Shown: positions 37,493 through 46,897, numbered from the stretch's first letter. The stretch: 64,000 nt of DNA from Halobacillus aidingensis (GCF_900104185.1 NZ_FNIZ01000008.1:112909-176908), one strand, 5' to 3'. Numbers and translations are program-made. Notes: a model not told the origin generated them from the sequence alone.

Positions 37493-39345
37493 ATCCTGAT
37501 ATCCACCCCTTCTTCCGCCTCCTCTTGTTTGTTAGAGTCAGTGCTTTTTGAAACTTCACTCGTGACGCGTGCCCTAAGAGAGTTCAATTCATATCCAGCA
37601 ATTTCTAAACCCTCTTCTAATTTCTTTTGATACGGTTTGAAAAGCTTTTCAAGCTCTGGGTTTTCATTATATACGACGACCGATACACGTCGCTCAACAA
37701 TATTGAGGTCTATAATGGTTTCCTCAAGCTGAGAAAGGTGTAAGTAGAACATTACATGACAGTAGTCAGAGTCAATTTGGCCATCGTCATTTTTTCGCCC
37801 TTCCATGTTCATATGTACATCCTTCAAAGCTCCAATGAAATCACCAGGAAATTGAAGTGTTATTTGCAGGGTTTGGGGGTTATCCGAGTACGAAGCGAGT
37901 TGTGTCCCGTTAATCAGGTTTATCAGCCGATTTGCCGTTTCTGCTTTTACTTCTGAACCTTCATTTAACCCTTTTAATAGCAACGTTTTTAATGAACTTT
38001 CTGTCTGTACAGGTGCCTCTGTCTGTTTAAAGGCTTTGGCAAGGACATGTTCATCATTGAATCCTATTCGACTCATCATCGCTTTCATTTGGAGCCACAT
38101 CCTATCTTTGTCAGAGAGCGTGATGTTTTGACTCAATGACTGCAGCGAATGTACGAGGAGCTTTTGTTGGTCAATTGAAACCTGCTTGCCTATCAAATTT
38201 TGCATATCAGACAGAAAAGACCTGAATTCAGTTCTTGAAAAAGAATTTCTTTCACCCCTATCATGGCCTAAAAGAGTGACGGCTTTATCAATAAATAACT
38301 TTGTAGATTCCTGTAAGTGTGGCGTTAAACGTCTCATTACATTTTGGGCCACTACGTTTCTAAAAGTCTCAGTCCATTGTCTGCGTGTTTGTTGAGACAC
38401 CATGTGGAAATCAGTATTCGAAGGTTGTTGAGCCCAGACAGAAAGGAGTTTTTCTGATGTATGTACCCACTGTTTGATCGTTTGATTTTCTGATGGAGAT
38501 AACGGAAGTTGATTTTGTAACAGCTGTTGTAAGGAACTAGCTACTCGTTCTTTAGTGAAAGGTAAACGATCCATCCCGGGATTCTGATGAGACCAATTTT
38601 GCTGGAACGATGATAAGGTATGCTTAGCATCTATAATTCCCGCTTTCTTCAATAGCTCAAAAGTAGAGCTAGATCCATTCATTAACTCGTATTTTAATTT
38701 GTTAAGAGTCGCACTTTCAGATTTTGGAATTTGTTCTGCTCGCAATGTTTGGACCATAGATTTAATTTTCTCATCAGAAGCAGAAAGTGATTTCTTTCCC
38801 AATTGTTGCTCAACATCTGACAAAACTTGAGAATATTCTTCCGTATATTTCGCTGAAAGTGCCGAATACACGGAAGATTGAATGGGCATTTTCCTGCTTA
38901 TTATATGTAGCAATAATTCGCGTGCGAGTGGTTGATTAGCAGACGACTGAATCAATTTGAACGCTTGTGCTAAATCTTTCTTATGTAATGGCACCTTCAA
39001 ATCAACAATCGCCTTCATCAATGAGAGGTTGTCTTTGTTTTCCTTTACTCCTATCTGCTTTATAAGCGACGCGAGATCCAATTGGCCTGGACGCGCTTCA
39101 GAAAGCGATACAGTCCGTAATACGAGAGCAGGTTCAACTTGTTCTACTTGGAATAAGTAAGATGAACCTTTGATCAACGGTTGATTTACTATGGCTTCCA
39201 CACTTTTCTTACCCATATTCACCACAACTTTGTTATCTTGTAGAGATTGAATAACTTTCCCTTTTACCAGTTGGCCTGATTTGGGTTCAACAGGCAGGGC
39301 TGCATGTGTTGATAGACGTGTAAGACTGTTGATCAAATGGTCCAT
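37489..39345 (-). CDS. ylqG: FliK-like hook-length-control-domain protein (YlqG)
   Basis: A 618-residue protein at the position of B. subtilis YlqG, between rnhB and ylqH. The C-terminal third (about 490-590) resembles the FliK hook-length domain (LQITLQFPGDFIGAL, then MFYLHLSQLEETIIDLNIVERRVSVVVY). The rest is helical, glutamine- and serine-rich and variable. Its neighbour looks like the FlhB cytoplasmic domain, so the two may form a FliK/FlhB-like module outside the flagellar operon. The role is unknown; I infer only the domain resemblance. Confidence 0.85.
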   Translation of the reverse strand: MDHLINSLTRLSTHAALPVEPKSGQLVKGKVIQSLQDNKVVVNMGKKSVEAIVNQPLIKGSSYLFQVEQVEPALVLRTVSLSEARPGQLDLASLIKQIGVKENKDNLSLMKAIVDLKVPLHKKDLAQAFKLIQSSANQPLARELLLHIISRKMPIQSSVYSALSAKYTEEYSQVLSDVEQQLGKKSLSASDEKIKSMVQTLRAEQIPKSESATLNKLKYELMNGSSSTFELLKKAGIIDAKHTLSSFQQNWSHQNPGMDRLPFTKERVASSLQQLLQNQLPLSPSENQTIKQWVHTSEKLLSVWAQQPSNTDFHMVSQQTRRQWTETFRNVVAQNVMRRLTPHLQESTKLFIDKAVTLLGHDRGERNSFSRTEFRSFLSDMQNLIGKQVSIDQQKLLVHSLQSLSQNITLSDKDRMWLQMKAMMSRIGFNDEHVLAKAFKQTEAPVQTESSLKTLLLKGLNEGSEVKAETANRLINLINGTQLASYSDNPQTLQITLQFPGDFIGALKDVHMNMEGRKNDDGQIDSDYCHVMFYLHLSQLEETIIDLNIVERRVSVVVYNENPELEKLFKPYQKKLEEGLEIAGYELNSLRARVTSEVSKSTDSNKQEEAEEGVDIRI

Positions 39346-39363
39346 TTTGATTCCATCCCTTTC

Positions 39364-40128
39364 TTATAGCAAATCTTTCACAGGAGCAAATGTTTTTCTA
39401 TGAACCGGGGAAGGCCCGTGAGTTTTTAATGCTTCTACGTGTGGCTTTGTTCCATATCCCTGATTGCTGCGGAATTCATACATCGGATACTGTTCATCTA
39501 GTTCAGCCATCATTCGGTCCCTTGTCACTTTGGCAATGACACTCGCAGCAGCGATCGAAACACTTCTCTCATCCCCTTTAATAAGTTTTGTTTGGGAAGT
39601 TGGAATCGCGTCCAATTCCATCGCATCAATCAGTAAATGTTCTGGTTGGCCGGAAAGACCTTCGACGGCTCTCTTCATGGCAAGTTTTGTTGCTTGATAG
39701 ATGTTGATTTGATCGATCTCTTCATTTGTGACAATTCCTACACCCCAATCAGCATCTGCCTTGATCCGACCAAAGTAGGCCTCACGACTTTTTAAAGAAA
39801 GTTTCTTCGAGTCATTCAGGCCTTCTAAGTAATAATCACGTGGTAAAACGACAGCACCTGCAACGACTGGACCGGCAATCGGCCCTCGCCCTGCTTCGTC
39901 GATTCCTGCTACTTGGGTAAAACCACGGTGGAAGAGATTTTCTTCAAACGTCATCATCATCTCATACTGCTTTTTCAGCTCTTGCTTTTGCTGGATCTCC
40001 TTATCATAGCGCTTCATGAGTTGTTGCACACCTTTCCTCGAATCTTCTTTAAACACAGCTAACTCATGAGCGGTCAATTTCTCGTCATTCAGTCTTTCTT
40101 TAACCTGTGATACAGTCAATTGGGTCAT
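39364..40128 (-). CDS. rnhB: Ribonuclease HII
   Basis: RNase HII removes ribonucleotides and RNA from RNA-DNA hybrids. The 254-residue protein has an N-terminal extension (about 1-70) typical of Bacillus RnhB, followed by the catalytic core GIDEAGRGPIAGPV with the Asp-Glu pair, LNDSKKLS, and the further acidic residues near IDAMELD and AAASVIAKVTRDRMM. The start at 40128 has GGAGGG about ten bases upstream. rbgA ends about 245 bases upstream, past a terminator. Confidence 0.96.
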   Translation of the reverse strand: MTQLTVSQVKERLNDEKLTAHELAVFKEDSRKGVQQLMKRYDKEIQQKQELKKQYEMMMTFEENLFHRGFTQVAGIDEAGRGPIAGPVVAGAVVLPRDYYLEGLNDSKKLSLKSREAYFGRIKADADWGVGIVTNEEIDQINIYQATKLAMKRAVEGLSGQPEHLLIDAMELDAIPTSQTKLIKGDERSVSIAAASVIAKVTRDRMMAELDEQYPMYEFRSNQGYGTKPHVEALKTHGPSPVHRKTFAPVKDLL

Positions 40129-40336
40129 AAAAGTTAAACCCTCCATTTCTTATCATATCGGACGTTTTTCATCATTATAAAATCAAATGTTTAATGGTTT
40201 TATCTATCTATAACTTTTTTTATCTGAAAGGTGTTTCCATTGTATAGATGAGGGGCTGAGAACAGTCTGTTGTTTCTGACACATACATGCCCCCGTTATG
40301 ATGATCTGCAGTTACATTTCAGAAATAACTTCATAA

Positions 40337-40372
40337 AGAAAGCGCAAGGGGCTAGGGCCTCTTTGCGCTTTG
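40337..40372 (-). terminator. Terminator after rbgA
   Basis: AAAGCGCAA and TTGCGCTTT form a stable stem with inner pairing across GGGCTAGGGCCTC, centred about 20 bases past the rbgA stop. The following roughly 200 bases to rnhB are AT-rich with a TATAAT-like hexamer but no matching -35 box that I would call. Confidence 0.75.
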
Positions 40373-40374
40373 GT

Positions 40375-41220
40375 TTATGAATCAGGACGTTCAAGGGTAA
40401 TCATTCCGAGCTTTCCTGTCCGTAAGTCTTGCAAGATAATGTCAGAGACTTTTTCGAAATTAATGCGGCCTCCACTTTCAAGACAACCACGCTTTTTCCC
40501 GATGGACTCAAAAGCCTCCATCATGTCATCCACATTCTCAAGACCAAATCTCTCTTCAAGGCGATCTGGGTAGAATTGATGAAGGAAGTGAAGGACATAA
40601 GCAGCTACATCTTCTTTCGGAAGGATTTGATCTTTAATCGTGCCGATCGCAGCTAGGCGATAGCCAACTTCCTCTTCTTCGAATTTAGGCCATAGAATTC
40701 CAGGAGTATCAAGCAATTCGAATTCTTTCTTCACTTTGATCCATTGTTGCTTCGTTGTGACACCAGGTTTATCTCCTGTTTTAGCCATTTTCTTGTTGGC
40801 CAGTCTATTTATTAACGTAGATTTACCTACATTAGGAATGCCTATGATCATTGCCCGTGAAGCTCTGGGACGAATGCCTTTCGCTTTGAGCTTGTCCATT
40901 TTTTCTTTCCCTAACTCTTTCGCTTGCTGGACAACTTTTTGCACATCCTGTTTTTGATTAGCTTCAATCGCAACAGCTGGGATTCCTTTTTCTTTAAAGT
41001 GTTCAATCCACTCACTGGTAATTTTTGTATCAGCGAGATCTTTTTTCATCAGCACCATCATTTTGGGCTTTTCTTGTAATGTGTTATGCAGCATAGGGTT
41101 TTGAGAAGAAAGTGGTGCACGTGCATCCACAAGTTCGATGACGAAATCCACGAGTTTAAGCTTCTCTGCAACTTCCCTTTTTGCTTTGGCCATGTGGCCT
41201 GGAAACCATTGAATGGTCAT
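40375..41220 (-). CDS. rbgA: Ribosome biogenesis GTPase RbgA (YlqF)
   Basis: RbgA is a circularly permuted GTPase needed for late 50S subunit assembly. The 281-residue protein has the permuted motif order: G4-like LMKKDLAD near residue 60, then G1 GIPNVGKSTLIN near residue 120, then G3 DTPG. The N-terminal IQWFPGHMAKAKRE is highly conserved in the family. The ATG at 41220 has GGAGG overlapping the lepB stop (TAGGAGG), so it is coupled to lepB. Confidence 0.97.
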   Translation of the reverse strand: MTIQWFPGHMAKAKREVAEKLKLVDFVIELVDARAPLSSQNPMLHNTLQEKPKMMVLMKKDLADTKITSEWIEHFKEKGIPAVAIEANQKQDVQKVVQQAKELGKEKMDKLKAKGIRPRASRAMIIGIPNVGKSTLINRLANKKMAKTGDKPGVTTKQQWIKVKKEFELLDTPGILWPKFEEEEVGYRLAAIGTIKDQILPKEDVAAYVLHFLHQFYPDRLEERFGLENVDDMMEAFESIGKKRGCLESGGRINFEKVSDIILQDLRTGKLGMITLERPDS

Positions 41221-41230
41221 GTAGATCCTC

Positions 41231-41782
41231 CTAATTGACAAGCTGGATGCGATTTAATGGCCAGTAGGAAACAACCGCTTCCCCTACCATCTGGTCTTGA
41301 TCAATCACACCAAGCATCCGGCTGTCTGTCGAGTTGTTACGGTTATCACCAAGTACGAACAAATGGCCTTCGGGCACCTCTTCATATTCGCCTGGTAAAT
41401 TCTCCATCGTGAAGTCATCAGTCAGGGGCCGACTGCCGCTTAATTGCTGTTTCCGTTCATTAAGAAATGGCTCGTCCACGGGTTCTCCATTCACATAGAG
41501 TTGATCATCTTCATAGGCAATGTGATCACCAGGGAGGCCAATCACCCGTTTGATATAGTCTTTACGTTCTGTTGCATGAAATACAACAACATCAAAACGA
41601 TCCGGCGATCCAATTTTATAATTGAGCTTACTTACAATCAAATGATCCCCGCTATGTAAGGTGGTCAACATGGAAGGGCCTTCGACTACGACCGGCGCAA
41701 ACAAAAACACTCTTACGATCACAGCCAATACGCCGGCGATAAGAAAAGCTTTCAACCAGTCCAACCATTGTTGTTTCATCAT
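41231..41782 (-). CDS. lepB: Signal peptidase I
   Basis: Signal peptidase I cleaves signal peptides at the outer face of the membrane. The 183-residue type I enzyme has one N-terminal transmembrane segment (about 8-28), the catalytic Ser in VEGPSMLTTL, and the Lys general base in RKDYIKRVIGLPGD. The SDSR-like box appears as GDNRNNSTDSR. The start is taken at 41782 (ATGATG follows GAAGAGGGG). It sits between rplS and rbgA, a common position in Bacilli other than B. subtilis. Confidence 0.95.
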   Translation of the reverse strand: MMKQQWLDWLKAFLIAGVLAVIVRVFLFAPVVVEGPSMLTTLHSGDHLIVSKLNYKIGSPDRFDVVVFHATERKDYIKRVIGLPGDHIAYEDDQLYVNGEPVDEPFLNERKQQLSGSRPLTDDFTMENLPGEYEEVPEGHLFVLGDNRNNSTDSRMLGVIDQDQMVGEAVVSYWPLNRIQLVN

Positions 41783-41969
41783 TATCCCCTCTTCCTTGTA
41801 TGAAGGAGTCTGGAGCGGCAAAACCATACTATAACCGGCTGTAGATACAACCATTCCATAACATATGGTGTAATTGCTGCTGAACGGCTCACTTGTTTTA
41901 CATTTTACCTGTGTCTTACAAATCATATCATGAAATTCTTAACCCCAGCCTCTATTCCGTAAAGCTCAC

Positions 41970-42655
41970 TTTAGTGAAAGACTCAGTTTCGAGATAACCG
42001 GAGTTCGTTTGCCTGGTTGAGCGTAAGGGGTGGTTGGGAAGCTACTCGTCTAGCTCCATCGCCCAGACACTCGCGTCATAAGCAGAACAGCAAAGGAATG
42101 AAAAACACATTCCGTTGCTGTTCTGCTTATGCCAGTCGTGTCTACCAGGGCGATTCCGCATTTGAACACTTTCCTGTGGGGGAGCGCCGAGCTTCCTCGG
42201 ACTGCGTCCTGCGGGATCTCGCCTATCTCCTTCTCCCACGGGAGTCTCGCAGCTTCCCAACAACCCCATTCCATGTAAGGAAGAAACGAACCCCTATACC
42301 GAGAAGGAGTTTCTCCCACTCTTCTCTCCTAAGCATGCATAAAGCGCTCTGTATCAAGCTTTTACGTTGTGAATGCCAGCTGTGGAGGGGGTTATATTAT
42401 CCACTTCCCTCAATCATACAAGCTGATTTTTCCAGAAGTGGTTTCGAGAATCTTCCATGGCAAAGGGGCGGTGGGGGATGGGGAGACTCCTGCGGGAAAA
42501 AAGTGCTTGGTGAGACCCCACAGAGCGAAGCTCGAGGAGGCTCACCGCGCTCCCGCGGAAAGCGAGTCATTCCCCGCAGCCCCATCCACTCAAAAAACAT
42601 CTCGAAACTGAGTCTTCAAGAATCCTGCCATATACTTTTTAATAACTTGCCTATA
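41970..42655. repeat. Composite hairpin repeat, copy D (rplS-lepB spacer)
   Basis: The largest copy. The left end GAAAGACTCAGTTTCGAGATAACCGG is followed by a variant (Ib) arm that pairs GGGTGGTTGGGAAGC with GCTTCCCAACAACCCC. A 120-bp type-III element (42049-42168) is inserted in this arm. An AT-rich core similar to that of copy E follows, then a type-Ia right arm (42442-42608) ending with CTCGAAACTGAGTCTTCAAG and CCTGCCATATACTTT. It lies past the rplS terminator and before lepB. Long open frames across it (such as 42017-42658) are low-complexity by-products of the repeat. Confidence 0.85.
42049..42168. repeat. Type-III hairpin element inserted in copy D
   Basis: Comparing the left arms of copies D and E shows exactly 120 extra bases in D between TACTCG and CTTTCC. 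The insert carries 23-bp inverted repeats (42078-42100 and 42108-42130, one mismatch, 7-base loop). Outer pairing of TCGCCC/GGGCGA and AGACAC/GTGTCT would extend the hairpin to almost the whole insert. No target duplication is evident. Confidence 0.8.
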
Positions 42656-42697
42656 TAGATCAACTCAAGCGTGCTAAAGAGCTAAATCTAAGTAGAA

Positions 42698-42729
42698 AAA
42701 AGGAGCTTGGCATCGCAAGCTCCTTTTTA
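42698..42729. terminator. rplS terminator
   Basis: A 13-bp stem (AAAAAGGAGCTTG/CAAGCTCCTTTTT) with a 6-base loop lies 7 bases past the rplS stop. It is symmetrical and could work on both strands. It ends the rpsP-rplS transcription unit before repeat copy D. Confidence 0.9.
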
Positions 42730-42735
42730 CTGAAA

Positions 42736-43080
42736 TTAGATAATTTCTTTAATACGTGCAGCTTTACCGCGTAGGTTACGCAAGTAGTAAAGTTTCGCAC
42801 GACGTACTTTACCACGACGAGTACGCTCAATCTTAGCGATACGTGGAGAATGAACTGGGAATGTACGCTCAACACCTGTACCGTAAGTAATCTTACGTAC
42901 AGTGAATGTTTCGCTGATTCCGCCGTTCTGACGCTTGATGACAACACCTTCGAATACCTGGATACGTTCACGTGTGCCTTCGACAACTTTCACGTGTACT
43001 TTTACAGTATCACCAGGACGGAAATCTGGGTGATCCGTACGAAGTTGTTCTTTTGTAATGTCATGAATCAATTGTTGCAT
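42736..43080 (-). CDS. rplS: 50S ribosomal protein L19
   Basis: L19 sits at the 30S-50S interface. The 114-residue protein has the family core [39 protein letters not shown] and the C-terminal [20 protein letters not shown]. The start at 43080 matches B. subtilis L19 (MQ-L-I-x-DITKEQ); three upstream codons are open. A 127-base leader precedes it, with its own promoter and hairpins, suggesting the L19 autoregulatory leader. Confidence 0.97.
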   Translation of the reverse strand: MQQLIHDITKEQLRTDHPDFRPGDTVKVHVKVVEGTRERIQVFEGVVIKRQNGGISETFTVRKITYGTGVERTFPVHSPRIAKIERTRRGKVRRAKLYYLRNLRGKAARIKEII

Positions 43081-43089
43081 GATTTTCAC

Positions 43090-43190
43090 TCCTTTTTAAC
43101 TAATGCTCTTGTCTTCTAAGAGGCAGCGGAACATCGTTTTCCACTTAAACCGTACGTTTAAGCACAAAATTTAATATACCATATCTAGAG
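43090..43190 (-). promoter_or_regulatory. Candidate rplS (L19) leader with promoter
   Basis: The trmD-rplS gap has on the minus strand TTGATG, a 17-base spacer and TATATT, then two hairpins: CTTAAAC/GTTTAAG and CTCTT/AAGAG with GCCTCTTAGAAGACAAGAGC. Bacilli often carry a structured L19 leader at exactly this place, bound by L19 itself. The structure here is consistent with that family, but I have not matched it to a model. Confidence 0.55.
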
Positions 43191-43207
43191 ACAAACATCA
43201 ACAGCAC

Positions 43208-43939
43208 TCAGCTATTTTTCCACTCATCCAACCACGATTGTTCTTTAGCAGATAATTCCCTTCCCTCAAGCAAATCCGGCCTTCTTTCGAATGTACGTTT
43301 CAATGACTGGTAATGACGCCATTCATCGATTTTGGCATGGTTTCCTGATAGAAGGACATCCGGCACTTTATGACCTCGAAAATCGGCTGGTCTCGTATAA
43401 TGCGGATGTTCAAGCAAGCCGCTTGAGAATGAGTCCATAGGAGCTGACTGTTCATTTCCTAGAACTCCTGGTAGAAGTCGAACAACAGAATCGATGACGA
43501 CCATCGCACCCAGCTCTCCACCAGTAAGGACATAATCACCGATGGATATTTCATCGGTCACCAATTCCTGCCTGATTCTTTCATCATATCCCTCGTAATG
43601 GCCACAAATGAAGACCAGATGATCCTCTTCTGAAAGTTCTTCCGCTTTTTGCTGGGAGTAGGGTTCTCCCTGCGGGCAAAGCAGCACAACACGTGGAGGT
43701 TTTTCCGCAGAATCTTTGATGGACTGAATGCTATCAAAAATGGGTTGTGGGGATAGAACAAGACCCGCTCCTCCCCCGTAAGGGTAATCATCGACTTTGT
43801 TGTGTTTATTTTCAGTGTAATCACGGAAATTCACATATTGATGTGAAAATGCGCCTTGTTCCTGAGCACGCTTCATGATGGAATTCTGCAATACACCATC
43901 AAACATTTCGGGAAAAAGTGTCAAAATATCGATATGCAT
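43208..43939 (-). CDS. trmD: tRNA (guanine-N1-)-methyltransferase TrmD
   Basis: TrmD makes m1G37 in tRNAs, preventing frameshifting. The 243-residue SPOUT enzyme starts [15 protein letters not shown] and contains [27 protein letters not shown] and the knot-forming [15 protein letters not shown]. It directly abuts rimM (shared base at 43939), as in most bacteria. Confidence 0.97.
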   Translation of the reverse strand: MHIDILTLFPEMFDGVLQNSIMKRAQEQGAFSHQYVNFRDYTENKHNKVDDYPYGGGAGLVLSPQPIFDSIQSIKDSAEKPPRVVLLCPQGEPYSQQKAEELSEEDHLVFICGHYEGYDERIRQELVTDEISIGDYVLTGGELGAMVVIDSVVRLLPGVLGNEQSAPMDSFSSGLLEHPHYTRPADFRGHKVPDVLLSGNHAKIDEWRHYQSLKRTFERRPDLLEGRELSAKEQSWLDEWKNS

Positions 43940-44454
43940 TAGTCTAGCAGCCCCTCTATTGGATCGATGATGATTGTTTTCGACTCCGTATCCACTTCTT
44001 TAACGACAGGTTCGATATACGGAATGAGAACATCCGGCTGATTCTTCCGCTTCACAACCCAAACGTCATTCGCGCCAGGGGTAAGAATTTCTTTAATTTC
44101 TCCTAGTTCTTCACCTGACTCTAAAAATACGGTACACCCGATGATTTCATAAAAATAGAATTCATGGTCATCAAGCTCTACTTGATCGTCTTCTGAAACC
44201 ATCAGCTTTCCATTCTTGTAGCCTTCGACATCATTAATCGTAGGATGATCCTCGAAGCTTACAAGTTCGAAACCTTTATGAACCCGGTGTGTTCGAATTA
44301 CCAGTGGTTTCGGCTCGTTGTTATCACTTACCCAATACAAAAGCTGACCTGGTTCGAATCGTTCATCAAAATCTGTGACGCGATGAACTTTGACTTCTCC
44401 TTTGATGCCATGTGTGTTTATTATTTTTCCAACATTGAATAACTGTTTTTCCAT
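43939..44454 (-). CDS. rimM: 16S rRNA processing protein RimM
   Basis: RimM helps mature the 30S head around S19. The 171-residue protein has the N-terminal [24 protein letters not shown] beta-barrel and a C-terminal PRC-barrel with [18 protein letters not shown] and [12 protein letters not shown]. The start at 44454 is set by a GAGGT site; the frame extends 25 codons upstream into ylqD and is not used there. Confidence 0.96.
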   Translation of the reverse strand: MEKQLFNVGKIINTHGIKGEVKVHRVTDFDERFEPGQLLYWVSDNNEPKPLVIRTHRVHKGFELVSFEDHPTINDVEGYKNGKLMVSEDDQVELDDHEFYFYEIIGCTVFLESGEELGEIKEILTPGANDVWVVKRKNQPDVLIPYIEPVVKEVDTESKTIIIDPIEGLLD

Positions 44455-44462
44455 GAGTGCAA

Positions 44463-44849
44463 TTACCTCGCTCGTATGACTTTTCCGTCTTCCACGACGA
44501 TTTGACGATCCTGGATGACCTCTTCCCATTGATCGCCTTCTTTAACTTCAATCAGTGCCTGTACTTCGTCTGTTTCAAGCTCACTTCCATCAGGCAGGAT
44601 ATCCAATTGTTTGCGCTGATATTCAAGCCACTTCAGTTGATCTTTTCTTCGTCCGATTTCCTTTGAAAAACGGCGCTCCACTTCTTGTCTTGACACCCCG
44701 GGCTTGCGTTCTAATTTTTTCTGTTCAAATGAAAGCTGCCTGCATTCACGGTCCAGACGTTGATATCTTTCGTCGAACTTTTCCTTAATTTGCGCACGAC
44801 TCGTCTCTGTCAAAATCTGTTTGACAGGTACTGTTCGGATGATCTGCAT
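44463..44849 (-). CDS. ylqD: YlqD family protein
   Basis: A 128-residue protein matching the YlqD family, encoded between khpA and rimM in Bacilli. The first residues (MQIIRTVPVKQILTE) resemble B. subtilis YlqD; the rest is a long charged helix (about 25-85) and a C-terminal DVLxx-like strand region (IVVEDGKVIRA). Function is unknown. The start at 44849 is chosen over an upstream frame because of the conserved N-terminus and a GAGGGG site. Confidence 0.88.
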   Translation of the reverse strand: MQIIRTVPVKQILTETSRAQIKEKFDERYQRLDRECRQLSFEQKKLERKPGVSRQEVERRFSKEIGRRKDQLKWLEYQRKQLDILPDGSELETDEVQALIEVKEGDQWEEVIQDRQIVVEDGKVIRAR

Positions 44850-44885
44850 CTTTCGCCCGCCCCTCTGCCGTTCCATGAGAATAGT

Positions 44886-44908
44886 AAAAAAGGGAAAAGG
44901 TTTCCCTT
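44886..44908 (-). terminator. Weak terminator or attenuator between khpA and ylqD
   Basis: AAGGGAAA and TTTCCCTT form an 8-bp stem with a 3-base loop, followed on the minus strand by a T-run. It may partly end transcription after rpsP-khpA before ylqD-rimM-trmD. Confidence 0.5.
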
Positions 44909-44939
44909 CTCCCTTCTTACACCAATAAAATTAGTTCTC

Positions 44940-45167
44940 TTACATGATATCCAAATAGATTCGTTTTTCAGAATCTGAACCTGCCGCATAGACGACAGTC
45001 CGAATCGCTTTCGCAATCCGCCCGTTCTTACCGATTACTTTCCCTACATCATCCGGGTGGACCGTAAGATGATAAACCACTTTATGATTTTCCTCTTTCT
45101 CATCCACCACGATGTCATCAGGATGATCGACAAGCGGAGTTACGATCGTTTCGATCAAGGTTTTCAT
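44940..45167 (-). CDS. khpA: KH-domain RNA-binding protein KhpA (YlqC)
   Basis: A 75-residue single KH domain with the GxxG loop as GKNGRIAKAIRTVV. KhpA forms a small-RNA/RNA-binding complex with KhpB in Gram-positive bacteria. The position between rpsP and ylqD is the usual one. Length and motif are complete. Confidence 0.95.
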   Translation of the reverse strand: MKTLIETIVTPLVDHPDDIVVDEKEENHKVVYHLTVHPDDVGKVIGKNGRIAKAIRTVVYAAGSDSEKRIYLDIM

Positions 45168-45189
45168 GGGATCACCACTACTTTATGAT

Positions 45190-45459
45190 TTATTGGTTTT
45201 TCTTATCGTGGAACTGCTTCATGATGCCTTCGTTAGAGAATAAGTTACGAACCGTGTCACTTGGCTTCGCGCCGTTTGACATCCAGTCGATTGCTTTCTC
45301 AGCATCAAGTTTAACCTCTACAGGGTTAGCAACTGGGTTATATGTTCCGATTTGCTCGATGATACGTCCATCACGAGGAGAACGAGAATCAGCAACTACT
45401 ACACGATAAAATGGGTTACGTTTAGATCCCATACGTTTTAGGCGAATTTTTACTGCCAT
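45190..45459 (-). CDS. rpsP: 30S ribosomal protein S16
   Basis: S16 binds 16S rRNA early in 30S assembly. The 89-residue protein starts [31 protein letters not shown], almost identical to Bacillus S16. The ATG at 45459 is preceded by GGAGG. A good sigma-A promoter lies at 45504-45532, starting the rpsP-khpA-ylqD-rimM-trmD unit separately from ffh. Confidence 0.97.
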   Translation of the reverse strand: MAVKIRLKRMGSKRNPFYRVVVADSRSPRDGRIIEQIGTYNPVANPVEVKLDAEKAIDWMSNGAKPSDTVRNLFSNEGIMKQFHDKKNQ

Positions 45460-45503
45460 TTTTAACAACCTCCAAATTTCTTTAATGTTTCACACAGATT
45501 TAG

Positions 45504-45532
45504 ATTTTAGCAGAACTTCAAGGGTGTGTAAA
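45504..45532 (-). promoter_or_regulatory. Sigma-A promoter for rpsP
   Basis: On the minus strand TTTACA (45527-45532) is 17 bases from TAAAAT (45504-45509), each matching 5 of 6 consensus bases. It sits in the ffh-rpsP gap, about 45 bases upstream of the rpsP start. Confidence 0.75.
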
Positions 45533-45543
45533 GGTTTTTTCCA

Positions 45544-46884
45544 TTACATAAAAGGAAATTTCATTCCTTTGCCTTTTTTCCCTTTTGTATTGCTCATTTG
45601 TTTCATCATTTTCTTCATTTCTTCAAACTGTTTCAACAGTCTGTTGACCTCTGACACAGACGTCCCGGACCCTTTGGCAATCCGCTTTTTACGGCTTGCA
45701 TTCATCACAGAAGGGTCCTGTCGTTCATTTTTAGTCATCGATTGGATGATGGCTTCAACATGAGCGATCTGCTTGTCGTCGAACGACACGTTCTGAAGAC
45801 CTTTCATTTTGTTCGCACCAGGAATCATATTTAAAATTTCATCCAGTGGTCCCATGTTCTTCACTTGCTCCATCTGCTCAAGGAAGTCCTCAAATGTAAA
45901 GGACGCATTACGCATTTTCGACTCCAGCTCTTTCGCTTGCTTTTCATCGACTTGCGTTTGTGCTTTTTCAATTAATGTAAGCATGTCGCCCATTCCAAGG
46001 ATCCTTGACGCCATACGCTCAGGGTGGAAGGTCTCAAGCTGGTCAAGCTTCTCCCCCATACCCGCGAATTTGATCGGTTTACCTGTCACGGCTTTGATGG
46101 ATAACGCGGCACCACCACGGGTGTCTCCATCAAGTTTCGTGAGCAGCACACCGGTGACGTCGAGCTGCTCATCAAAGCTTTCTGCAACATTCACAGCATC
46201 CTGACCTGTCATGGCATCGACTACAAGGAAAATTTCATCAGGATTGACAGCTTCCTTGATTTCTTGCAGTTCACCCATCAAATCACCATCAATATGCAAA
46301 CGACCAGCGGTATCGATGAGCACATAATCGTGGTGCTCCTCTTTGGCTTTGGTTATCGCATTTTTGGCGATGTCGACAGGGTTTGCTTCGGTGCCTTCCT
46401 CATGGACAGGCATATCCAGCTGTTTTCCGAGTGTCTGTAATTGCTGGATGGCAGCTGGTCGGTAAACGTCGGCTCCTACGAGTAACGGCTTCCTGTTGTA
46501 GCTTTTACGCAACAGGTTCGCAAGCTTCCCGGTTGTCGTCGTTTTACCTGCACCCTGCAGACCGACCATCATGATGACCGTTGGAGGACGCTTGGCAACA
46601 GCGATTTTACTTTCGTCGCCACCCATCAATTCTGTGAGCTCTTCTTTAACAACTTTGATGACTTGCTGTCCAGGGGTCAGGCTTTCCATGACCTCCTGAC
46701 CGACGGCGCGTTCACGTACACGCTTCACAAAATCTTTAACGACTTTAAAGTTTACATCGGCCTCGAGGAGGGCGAGACGGACCTCCCTGGTCATCTCTTT
46801 TACGTCTTGTTCGTTTACCTTCCCTTTGCCTTTGATTTTCTTGATCGTTTCCTGCAAACGGTCGGATAAACCCTCAAATGCCAT
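45544..46884 (-). CDS. ffh: Signal recognition particle protein Ffh
   Basis: Ffh binds signal peptides and 4.5S-type RNA. The 446-residue protein has an N domain, a G domain with GLQGAGKTTTTGKLA, DTAGRLHID and TKLDGDTRGG, and a C-terminal M domain rich in methionine (NMIPGANKMKGLQ, then EEMKKMMKQMSN). Its partner FtsY and regulator YlxM are neighbours. The SRP RNA gene is not in this window. Confidence 0.97.
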   Translation of the reverse strand: MAFEGLSDRLQETIKKIKGKGKVNEQDVKEMTREVRLALLEADVNFKVVKDFVKRVRERAVGQEVMESLTPGQQVIKVVKEELTELMGGDESKIAVAKRPPTVIMMVGLQGAGKTTTTGKLANLLRKSYNRKPLLVGADVYRPAAIQQLQTLGKQLDMPVHEEGTEANPVDIAKNAITKAKEEHHDYVLIDTAGRLHIDGDLMGELQEIKEAVNPDEIFLVVDAMTGQDAVNVAESFDEQLDVTGVLLTKLDGDTRGGAALSIKAVTGKPIKFAGMGEKLDQLETFHPERMASRILGMGDMLTLIEKAQTQVDEKQAKELESKMRNASFTFEDFLEQMEQVKNMGPLDEILNMIPGANKMKGLQNVSFDDKQIAHVEAIIQSMTKNERQDPSVMNASRKKRIAKGSGTSVSEVNRLLKQFEEMKKMMKQMSNTKGKKGKGMKFPFM

Positions 46885-46897
46885 CGAAGATCCCCTC

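Noticed and set aside
42017..42658. A 213-codon plus-strand frame and several shorter frames on both strands
   Set aside because: They run through repeat copy D and its inserted hairpin, have skewed composition (Ser/Arg/Pro-rich), no ribosome binding site and no recognisable domain.
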